Below, one piece after another: positions 1 through 5,063 of a stretch of DNA of 8,641 nucleotides. Made by a program: the position numbers and the translations under genes. The DNA is taken from positions 1 to 8,641 of the forward strand of contig JBMNOI010000145.1 in the NCBI GenBank assembly GCA_050942995.1. The letters are read 5' to 3'. The first letter of the stretch is position 1. The number at the start of each line of letters is the position of its first letter. Source of the stretch: JBMNOI01 sp050942995. GTDB lineage: Bacteria > Chloroflexota > Anaerolineae > UBA1429. The notes under the pieces are model-generated. The model did not search any database and had not been told where the DNA came from. It saw only the letters and a program-made list of their open reading frames with translations.

Positions 1-10
1 GGCCATCACA

Positions 11-42
11 GCGCCACACGAGCCGTCTGTGGATTGTGGCGC
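11..42. repeat. Inverted repeat downstream of the amidohydrolase gene
   Basis: Two perfect 8-base arms (GCGCCACA at 11-18, TGTGGCGC at 35-42) enclose a 16-base loop. It sits 29 bases past the amidohydrolase stop codon. It could end or stabilise that minus-strand transcript, but no T-run follows on the minus strand. On the plus strand only a short GTTTT follows, so neither orientation is a convincing intrinsic terminator. Nothing else is visible in bases 1-71. Confidence 0.35.
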
Positions 43-71
43 AGGATGTTTTCGGTTGATCCGATTTTTTA

Positions 72-827
72 TCAGAGACCCAGCATCCGGGCTATATTGC
101 CTCCCAGGACGAGGGCCCGGTCGGCTTCGGAAAGATCCTGATACACGGCCTGACGGATGCCCCACTCGTAGCGCATGGGGCAGAACGGCGTGTCGCTGCC
201 GTAGCAGATGCGCTCGGGACCCAGTACGTCCAGCGCTTTGAGGATCTTGCGATAGTCGGCCTCGGAATCGATGAGGCGCCAGGTCGGATAGCGCGCGGCG
301 TACTCGATCACGGCGTCGGACATGTCAGGAGAGCCCGATCCACCCATATGGATGATCATGATCGGCAGGTTGGGATACATATCCGATATTTTTGCGATGC
401 GGAAGGGATGTGTCTTTTCGAAATCATTCGAGCCGCAATGGAACGCCAGAACGAGGCCGGCCTCGGCGATCATCTCGACGAGGGGCAGGCTCAGATCGGG
501 GTCATCGATATAGTACCCATCGCGGGCGCCGTTCAGCTTGACGCCACGCACACCATACTCTTCGATACAACGCTTCAGCTCGTCTTTGGCTTCGTCCAGG
601 CCCAGCAGGGGGTTCACCCCACCAAAGGGGATGAGGCGATCGGGATGGGCCTGAACGCCCTGGTAGATCGCCTTGTTGTCCGAGGCCATTTCGCGGGTAT
701 ACGAGACCATCGGCCAGCAAATGGCGCGGTCGACGCCCACCTGATCCAACCGGCGCAGCAATTCGTCCACGCCGATTCCCGGGCCGGTGTCGCGTGAAGA
801 GATGTGACAATCTGCATCAATGAACAT
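72..827 (-). CDS. Amidohydrolase-2 family metal-dependent hydrolase
   Basis: This 251-residue protein looks like a TIM-barrel hydrolase of the amidohydrolase-2 group (ACMSD/uracil-decarboxylase-like), cytoplasmic, with no signal peptide. Visible motifs are an N-terminal DADCH (D6, H8) in place of the more usual HxH, then FHCG (H130), IIHMGG (H160), YGSDTPF (D212), and a C-terminal GGNIARML that matches the family's final NA-R-L element. These are the expected metal and catalytic positions along the barrel. Length is at the short end for the family. The start is firm: GGAGG lies 6 bases before the ATG. It is the second gene of a unit with the FAD oxidoreductase, 63 bases downstream of it. The family covers hydrolysis or decarboxylation of many small cyclic or carboxylated compounds; the substrate cannot be read from sequence. 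The pairing suggests a small catabolic step, which is inference. Confidence 0.85.
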   Translation of the reverse strand: MFIDADCHISSRDTGPGIGVDELLRRLDQVGVDRAICWPMVSYTREMASDNKAIYQGVQAHPDRLIPFGGVNPLLGLDEAKDELKRCIEEYGVRGVKLNGARDGYYIDDPDLSLPLVEMIAEAGLVLAFHCGSNDFEKTHPFRIAKISDMYPNLPIMIIHMGGSGSPDMSDAVIEYAARYPTWRLIDSEADYRKILKALDVLGPERICYGSDTPFCPMRYEWGIRQAVYQDLSEADRALVLGGNIARMLGL

Positions 828-852
828 GAGCTTCCTCCAGATATCGTTGGCT

Positions 853-882
853 CTATCGCACAGGGTCGATGCACGGCGATAG
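853..882. repeat. Intercistronic inverted repeat
   Basis: Arms CTATCGC (853-859) and GCGATAG (876-882) form a 7-base-pair stem in the 63-base gap between the oxidoreductase stop and the amidohydrolase ribosome site. There is no T-run, so it is not an intrinsic terminator. In the minus-strand mRNA it could act as a processing or stability element. Function is not shown. Confidence 0.3.
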
Positions 883-890
883 GGCCTTTG

Positions 891-2180
891 CTACGAGAGA
901 ATGGCGCCGTCGGCGGCCAGGCGCTCGCGGAGCGCATCGTGAGATAGCCGACGGGGCGAGATATTTTGCTGCACGGCCATCGCAGCGGCCGTGCCGGCGG
1001 CCTGTCCGGTAACCATCGCCGCCGGAATCAGGCGAGCGGCTTGCTCGGTCCAGTGATCGACGCTGATGCATCGACCGGCGACCAGCAATCCGTCGATGGT
1101 GCGCGGGATGAGGCTGCGATAGGGGATCTGAAAGCGCCCGACCCCGGCATAGCCGATCCCTGCCATGCCGATGGCATCGTCGAATGTCCGGGCGGCGAGC
1201 ACATCATCTTGTGAGAGAATATATTCGCCGGTGATCATGCGGCTCTCACGCACGCCGATCTGCGGGGCAAAGGCCAGCAGCCGGATGTTCTCAAAGCCGG
1301 GGACGTTCTGGCGAAAAAAGGCCAGCGAATCGGTCAGCCGGCGGCGCAGCTCGACGGCGCAGTGGGTCAGATCGTCCACGTCTACCGCGCTCAATTCGCC
1401 GGCAAAGTAGGCGTGAATATCGGCTCCCTCACCGGTACCCGGCCGTCCGCGAGCGGCCATGCCGAGAATATTGATCCAGTAGATGCCCATATCGCTGTGG
1501 GGCGTCGAATTGGGCACCAGAGGGAACCCTCCCCGTTCTCGAACCGCGTCATGCAAGGCGCGTGCTTTCTCCGGCTCTTCCCGGGTGAATGCGCGGTAGT
1601 GTTCGCGATCCACACCGGCAACCTTCATATTCAGGCCGATGCATTCCGTCCCTGACTCGTATTCGGCGCCGGCCAGCGCTGCAATATCTCCATCTCCGGT
1701 GGCATCGATGCAGACACTGCAAAGTATGGCCTGGCGACCCGACTTGGATTCGATGATGACGCCGCGCACCCGTCCGCTCTCGGTGATGGCCTGAACCGCC
1801 CAGGCATGGAGTTTTAGCCGGACGCCGGCTTCCATGCACATGTCGTCGGCGACTACCTGCAAGAGCTCGGAATCGACATGGATGCGTAACGGAGCATCAA
1901 AAGCCAGCCCGTCCATCGGGCGCAGACGCTCCATTGTCTCCCAGGGGATTCCGCCCATCAAGCGGCGGCCCTGTTTATCCGTCAGGCAATCCATGTAGAG
2001 CACCAATCCGCCGGTGGCCAGGCCACCCAGGCATCCGTAGCGCTCTACCAGCATAACCGTTGCGCCCAGGCGGGTTGCGGCGGTGGCGGCGATAAACCCG
2101 GCAGGACCGCCGCCGACAACCAGCACATCCACATCGGCGACTACAGGGATATCACGGGCGGGTTCATGAACGGTTTGCAT
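891..2180 (-). CDS. FAD-dependent oxidoreductase (FAD_oxidored family)
   Basis: This 429-residue flavoprotein has a dinucleotide-binding fold beginning about residue 18 with VLVVGGGPAG (glycines 23-28), and a ribose-binding glutamate at the end of beta-2 (LVER, about E46). It carries ATGDGD at 160-165, a family-typical IGVRESR..GEY segment at 308-320, and the closing FAD motif GLLVAGRCIS at 364-373 followed by GQAAGTAAA. This order is that of the FAD_oxidored family (PF12831), often annotated as glucose-inhibited-division-A-like or fumarate-reductase-like oxidoreductases in catabolic clusters. I chose the ATG at 2180 because GAGGT lies 7 bases upstream and the Rossmann strand follows shortly after. 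A longer in-frame start at 2237 lies upstream of the candidate promoter's start point, so it is rejected. No signal peptide is seen, so it is probably cytoplasmic. It is co-directional with the downstream amidohydrolase. Substrate and electron acceptor are unknown. Confidence 0.85.
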   Translation of the reverse strand: MQTVHEPARDIPVVADVDVLVVGGGPAGFIAATAATRLGATVMLVERYGCLGGLATGGLVLYMDCLTDKQGRRLMGGIPWETMERLRPMDGLAFDAPLRIHVDSELLQVVADDMCMEAGVRLKLHAWAVQAITESGRVRGVIIESKSGRQAILCSVCIDATGDGDIAALAGAEYESGTECIGLNMKVAGVDREHYRAFTREEPEKARALHDAVRERGGFPLVPNSTPHSDMGIYWINILGMAARGRPGTGEGADIHAYFAGELSAVDVDDLTHCAVELRRRLTDSLAFFRQNVPGFENIRLLAFAPQIGVRESRMITGEYILSQDDVLAARTFDDAIGMAGIGYAGVGRFQIPYRSLIPRTIDGLLVAGRCISVDHWTEQAARLIPAAMVTGQAAGTAAAMAVQQNISPRRLSHDALRERLAADGAILS

Positions 2181-2227
2181 ATCGTTGACCTCGTATGGTG
2201 TAGGGCCGTTGGTTGAAAAGCGCCCGC

Positions 2228-2257
2228 ATTGTAGCACGGCACATGGGGGAGAGGCAA
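2228..2257 (-). promoter_or_regulatory. Candidate sigma-70 promoter for the oxidoreductase/amidohydrolase unit
   Basis: Read on the minus strand: -35 TTGCCT (2257-2252), 18-base spacer, -10 TACAAT (2233-2228). Predicted start is near 2221, giving a leader of about 40 bases that carries the GAGGT ribosome site. The bases around the -10 are repeated almost exactly at the capA promoter. Confidence 0.5.
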
Positions 2258-2313
2258 GCTCGGAACACGGTCATACCGTCTCGATGGATCGGATATGGAA
2301 TCGGCATGATGAT

Positions 2314-2341
2314 TTGCGTTTTTGGATGATTGTGTTACACT
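2314..2341 (+). promoter_or_regulatory. Sigma-70 promoter for the 6S-like RNA
   Basis: -35 TTGCGT (2314-2319), 16-base spacer, -10 TACACT (2336-2341), with an extended -10 TG at 2333-2334. The expected start, about 7 bases past the -10, falls at G2348. That is exactly the first base of the long closing stem of the RNA, so the promoter and the RNA 5' end support each other. Confidence 0.6.
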
Positions 2342-2347
2342 ATGGAT

Positions 2348-2524
2348 GTAATCCCTGTGGTGCAGGTGATGCTCGCTGTTTCTAATGAGCCAACACGATC
2401 ATAACGGGGGCCGCTATCCAGGCGTGGCACTGTACGCCCCTTGGGGCTCTGGGTCACCGGAAGGCTCCCACCTGAGTTCCTCAGGTTCATATGATACTGA
2501 GCACACGGCATTGCGGGGATTACG
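2348..2524 (+). ncRNA. ssrS: Probable 6S RNA
   Basis: 6S RNA mimics an open promoter and binds the sigma-70 RNA polymerase holoenzyme, reducing housekeeping transcription in stationary phase. Seen here: a closing stem pairing 2348-2363 with 2508-2523 (with G-U pairs), continued through small bulges by GTG/CAC (2366-2368 with 2504-2506) and TGCTC/GAGCA (2370-2374 with 2499-2503). A poorly paired centre follows. The terminal stem is built from 2406-2412 with 2463-2469 and 2416-2421 with 2449-2454. A 6-bp hairpin CCTGAG-TTC-CTCAGG (2471-2485) lies on the 3' side of the centre, as in the E. coli RNA. The 5' CCCTGTGGTG and 3' CGGCATTGCGGGGA segments resemble conserved 6S ends. The length of about 177 nt fits the family (about 180-200). 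It has its own promoter and terminator and no coding capacity. I reject tmRNA, RNase P and SRP RNA because their signature bases are missing. Pairing was done by eye. Confidence 0.72.
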
Positions 2525-2538
2525 CTTTTGAAGCGAAG

Positions 2539-2575
2539 CGAGCCCGAGGTGATATCGCCCCGGGCTCGTTTTTTT
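2539..2575 (+). terminator. Intrinsic terminator of the 6S-like RNA
   Basis: Perfect 8-bp GC-rich stem CGAGCCCG (2539-2546) with CGGGCTCG (2561-2568), followed by seven T (2569-2575). The strong orientation is plus. The T-run overlaps the last two bases of the regulator's stop codon on the other strand, so the hairpin may also help end that convergent transcript, though the minus-strand tail is not U-rich. A small hairpin (CGCTT/AAGCG, 2523-2535) precedes it. Confidence 0.85.
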
Positions 2576-3422
2576 ATGTATCCCCTGATCTTTTCATCCC
2601 GTCCTGGCCGAACAGAATCGCCCTTCGCGCTTCGTCCAGATGATGGGATCGGCGCTCGGCCTTCTCAGGCTCCCGTGTCTGCAGGCTCTGGACGAGTGTG
2701 TCCATTACCAGGGCCATCATGGCGACACAGGAGGGAGATGCCTCGCCGGCCACGCAGGTCAGCGCGACCCGAGCCGCCTGGGCGCAGGGGGAGATGGGGG
2801 TGTCGGCGAGCGCCAGCGTACCGGCTCCCTGACGGTCGGCATAGCTCAAGGCGTTGGCGACCTCGTGGCTCTCACTTTCGAGCGACACGCCGATGACGAG
2901 GCTTTGTGAGTCGACATCGCTCAGAGCCAGGGCCAGCCCCAACGCGTCCGCCGGCGGGTGCTCGGAACGAATCCCCTGCTGGCGCAGTAACAGGCTGAAC
3001 ATTTGCGCCAGTGGCGCCGCGATGCCCTGTCCCAGGACGAACACCCGTTGGGCGTCCTGAATCATGGTGACGATCTGCTGCGCGACCGCGGGGGAGATAT
3101 GGCTTGTGGCGCGCTGCAGATGGTCGATCTCGACGTACAAGCGCGCGATAAAGGGATCCTGAACCTCGGTCTCGGGCGCCTCTCGGGTACCCAGCTCTTT
3201 CTGGACGACGTCCTGCACATCCTGGACGAGCTCCGGGTAGCCGGGGTATCCGAGTCGCTGGGCAAAACGGATAACCGTGGCCTCGTTTAGATCCAGCGTT
3301 CGCGCCAGGCGCGACGCAGTCATGAAGGCAGCCTCTTGATAAGAGGTCGCGATAAAATCGGCCAGTCGCCTCTGGCTCTTGGTCAGCTGAGGATACACCT
3401 GTCTGATCTTTTCAAGAATCAT
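2574..3422 (-). CDS. MurR/RpiR family transcriptional regulator
   Basis: This 282-residue DNA-binding regulator has two domains. The N-terminal HTH_6 domain (about residues 1-75) includes the family-typical start LTKSQRRLADFI, the helix pair MTASRLARTLDLNEATVIRF and the following GYPGYPEL. After a charged linker, a SIS (sugar-isomerase) domain covers about residues 107-240 (RVFVLGQGIAAPLAQ, then VIGVSLESESHEV); in relatives this binds phosphosugars or similar ligands. Length matches the family (about 280). I chose the ATG at 3422 because GGGAG lies 7 bases upstream and the HTH domain follows at once; an upstream in-frame start at 3479 adds 19 residues without support. A consensus promoter at 3507-3535 drives it with a leader of about 78 bases. 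It is divergent from the metallo-hydrolase, so regulation of that gene and of itself is likely by inference. The ligand is unknown. Confidence 0.9.
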   Translation of the reverse strand: MILEKIRQVYPQLTKSQRRLADFIATSYQEAAFMTASRLARTLDLNEATVIRFAQRLGYPGYPELVQDVQDVVQKELGTREAPETEVQDPFIARLYVEIDHLQRATSHISPAVAQQIVTMIQDAQRVFVLGQGIAAPLAQMFSLLLRQQGIRSEHPPADALGLALALSDVDSQSLVIGVSLESESHEVANALSYADRQGAGTLALADTPISPCAQAARVALTCVAGEASPSCVAMMALVMDTLVQSLQTREPEKAERRSHHLDEARRAILFGQDGMKRSGDT

Positions 3423-3506
3423 TCTTGTCTCCCGGTTTGCCCTCTGTGGTGGAACCTGCTTCGACCGACAGCGGCGCAACTAAGACTAGTCGACAGGTAT
3501 AGATAA

Positions 3507-3535
3507 ATTATAGCAGTTCACATAAACATTGTCAA
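3507..3535 (-). promoter_or_regulatory. Perfect-consensus sigma-70 promoter for the rpiR-type gene
   Basis: Read on the minus strand: TTGACA (3535-3530), 17-base spacer, TATAAT (3512-3507). Both hexamers and the spacing match the sigma-70 consensus exactly. Predicted start is near 3500. A 9-base dyad ATTGTCAAT (3528-3536) overlaps the -35 box and could be part of an operator. Confidence 0.85.
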
Positions 3536-3562
3536 TAAAATCAGCAAGTTTTCCTACTTTTC

Positions 3563-3591
3563 TTGACACGCCTTGTGTGGTATGATATGGT
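3563..3591 (+). promoter_or_regulatory. Sigma-70 promoter for the metallo-hydrolase gene
   Basis: TTGACA (3563-3568), 17-base spacer, TATGGT (3586-3591), with an extended -10 TG at 3583-3584. Predicted start is near 3598, leaving about 26 bases of leader that contain the AGGAG ribosome site. It is divergent from the regulator's promoter; the two -35 boxes are 27 bases apart. Confidence 0.75.
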
Positions 3592-3623
3592 TACTCGGTA
3601 TAGTAGAAAAGGAGCATCGCGCG

Positions 3624-4457
3624 GTGAGAGTGGATCGGGTGGCCGAAGACGTTTATACCTTTGTCAGCGACATGTATGCGCAGGTCGTTGCGACTGTGAT
3701 ATTGACCGGGCAAGGGGCGGTGGTGGTGGATGCCATGCCGTTTCCCACCGAGGCCCGCGAAGTCGCGGCCTTTATCGAAGACAAAGAGGGCCCTCACAAT
3801 GTGCGCTATGTGATCAATACACATCACCATGCGGATCATGTATACGGCACCTATCTTTTCGAGGGTGCTGAGGTAATTGCGCACGACAAGTGCCGCGAGC
3901 TTCTTGCAGAGTACGGTCAGGCTCGATTGCTTCGCGCCAAACAAGAGATCGCCGCACTGGCGGATGTCGAGCTGCGCCTGCCCGATATCACCTTTGGGCA
4001 AGAGATGTATCTTCATCTCGGCGGGACGGATATTCAGTTGCTGTATACGCCCGGCCACACGGTTGACGGGATCAGCGTATTTGTGGCGGGTGACAAGGTG
4101 TTGATCGCCGGCGATGCCATGTTGCCGGTGCCTCACATTGTGGGGGGAGATGTCGAGCAGCTTAAGGCGTCGCTAAAATCCATCAAGGCTCTCAAGCCGA
4201 ACTTTATCGTGCAGGGACACGGTGAGGTGCTGTTACGGGGTGAGGTGGACGATACTATCGACGATAGTATCAACTATCTCTCCTGTATCGTCGAAAAGGT
4301 ATCCGCACTTGCCGAGCGGGGCGATCTACCGAGCGCGCTGCGCGACATCGATATCGAATCGTGTGGCAAGTCGCGCATCCCGCTGGATGGTCTGGTCAAC
4401 AAGCTCCATCTGGATAATCTGGTCGCGCTATATAAAGAGATCGCCGTCGCAAACTAG
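3624..4457 (+). CDS. Metallo-beta-lactamase-fold hydrolase
   Basis: This 277-residue protein has the metallo-beta-lactamase fold and is probably a cytoplasmic hydrolase with no signal peptide. The metal-binding set is complete: THHHADH (histidines 67-69, Asp71, His72, the HxHxDH motif), GHT (His145), AGD (Asp164) and a late QGHGE (His199). So a dinuclear zinc or iron site is expected. The set suits glyoxalase-II-like, lactonase or beta-lactamase-like members; the sequence does not decide among them. A C-terminal helical extension of about 60 residues follows the last ligand. I chose the GTG at 3624: AGGAG lies 9 bases before it and the promoter start is near 3598. The longer frame opens with TTG at 3573, inside the promoter, so it cannot be the start. 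It is divergent from the RpiR-type regulator and overlaps the next gene tail to tail. Confidence 0.85.
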   Translation: MRVDRVAEDVYTFVSDMYAQVVATVILTGQGAVVVDAMPFPTEAREVAAFIEDKEGPHNVRYVINTHHHADHVYGTYLFEGAEVIAHDKCRELLAEYGQARLLRAKQEIAALADVELRLPDITFGQEMYLHLGGTDIQLLYTPGHTVDGISVFVAGDKVLIAGDAMLPVPHIVGGDVEQLKASLKSIKALKPNFIVQGHGEVLLRGEVDDTIDDSINYLSCIVEKVSALAERGDLPSALRDIDIESCGKSRIPLDGLVNKLHLDNLVALYKEIAVAN

Positions 4458-4786
4458 TTATCCTGCGGCTCGATCTTGAGCCAACCCCGGTTGCGAATCT
4501 CGCGCAAGATCGTCTCGGCACGCTCGCCGGTCTTGGGATCGGTAGACGACGCACAGTTCTCAAAGATCGCTTTGGGATGCACGCTCCCAAAGACCGGCGC
4601 CTGGGCCAGCGTATCCCAGATCGCCTCGATCTCGCAACACATCACTCCGAGAATGTACGCCAGCACCAACCCTCGCTCCAGGTCGTTGCGCAGCGGCCCC
4701 TCTGTGGCCTCGTAATTGGCAATGAACTCGTCCATGAGCTCTACCAGCTCGGGCACAAAGCTAATCGCCCCATCCTGTCTTAGCAT
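4454..4786 (-). CDS. Conserved-looking hypothetical protein, 110 residues
   Basis: I do not recognise this protein. It is 110 residues, acidic, and looks mainly helical: an amphipathic stretch about residues 10-30 (VPELVELMDEFIANYEAT), a more hydrophobic segment about 39-52 with adjacent cysteines (VMCCEIEAI), then a charged C-terminal helix (ERAETILREIRNRG). There is no signal peptide or clear transmembrane segment. Evidence that it is real: an ATG with AAGGA about 9 bases upstream, a near-consensus promoter at 4923-4951, and an intact frame filling the gap to the convergent gene. Its TAG stop lies inside a CTAG shared with the stop of the metallo-hydrolase, giving a 4-base tail-to-tail overlap. 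It is transcribed separately from capA, whose terminator lies upstream of this promoter. Function unknown. Confidence 0.7.
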   Translation of the reverse strand: MLRQDGAISFVPELVELMDEFIANYEATEGPLRNDLERGLVLAYILGVMCCEIEAIWDTLAQAPVFGSVHPKAIFENCASSTDPKTGERAETILREIRNRGWLKIEPQDN

Positions 4787-4826
4787 AACATTTCATCCTT
4801 GTAATGTGTGCCGGGTTAGCGAAATC

Positions 4827-4855
4827 GACGATGATGCCTGTACGTCTCTTTTTTT
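4827..4855 (+). terminator. Weak plus-strand terminator-like hairpin
   Basis: A short stem GACG (4827-4830) with CGTC (4843-4846) is followed by TCT and seven T (4849-4855). It is the first T-rich candidate downstream of the plus-strand metallo-hydrolase, about 370 bases past its stop. If it is used, that mRNA would run antisense through the whole 110-residue gene. The stem is only 4 bp, so this is doubtful. Confidence 0.25.
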
Positions 4856-4922
4856 ATAAGAGGCGGTGTTTTATCTCTTGCGCTGGAGTGTCAGTGTCCT
4901 CTGATCCATCTGCTGCGGCCCC

Positions 4923-4951
4923 ATTATACAAAAGATGCGGCTGCCTGACAA
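4923..4951 (-). promoter_or_regulatory. Sigma-70 promoter for the 110-residue hypothetical gene
   Basis: Read on the minus strand: TTGTCA (4951-4946), 17-base spacer, TATAAT (4928-4923), with TG directly before the -10. Predicted start is near 4916, giving a leader of about 130 nt (4787-4916). That leader has only a weak 5-bp AAGAG/CTCTT hairpin (minus strand, about 4858-4879) and no riboswitch I recognise. Confidence 0.75.
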
Positions 4952-4994
4952 AGGGTCGCCGCTCCCGATCGGCATGATAGATGATGATAGAGCC

Positions 4995-5044
4995 GATAAA
5001 CAAGACGGCCGACACGGGCCCTGATTTGCGCCTGTATCGGCCGT
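4995..5044 (-). terminator. Intrinsic terminator of the capA-like gene
   Basis: On the minus strand an 11-bp stem (5044-5034 with 5015-5005, one G-U pair) encloses an 18-base loop, followed by CTTGTTTAT. It lies 20 bases past the CapA-like stop codon and upstream of the next gene's promoter, so it cleanly separates the two transcription units. Confidence 0.75.
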
Positions 5045-5063
5045 TACCTTTATGATTCGACGT

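Noticed and set aside
2348..2524. SRP RNA or tmRNA as alternatives for the structured RNA
   Set aside because: A CCGGAAGG stretch at 2457-2464 recalls the SRP loop, but the flanking SRP helix 8 bases are absent. There is no tRNA-like end or tag frame for tmRNA. The long closing stem with open centre fits 6S better.
3573..3623. 17-residue upstream extension of the metallo-hydrolase from a TTG
   Set aside because: The TTG lies between the -35 and -10 boxes, upstream of the predicted transcription start. The GTG at 3624 has AGGAG at good spacing.
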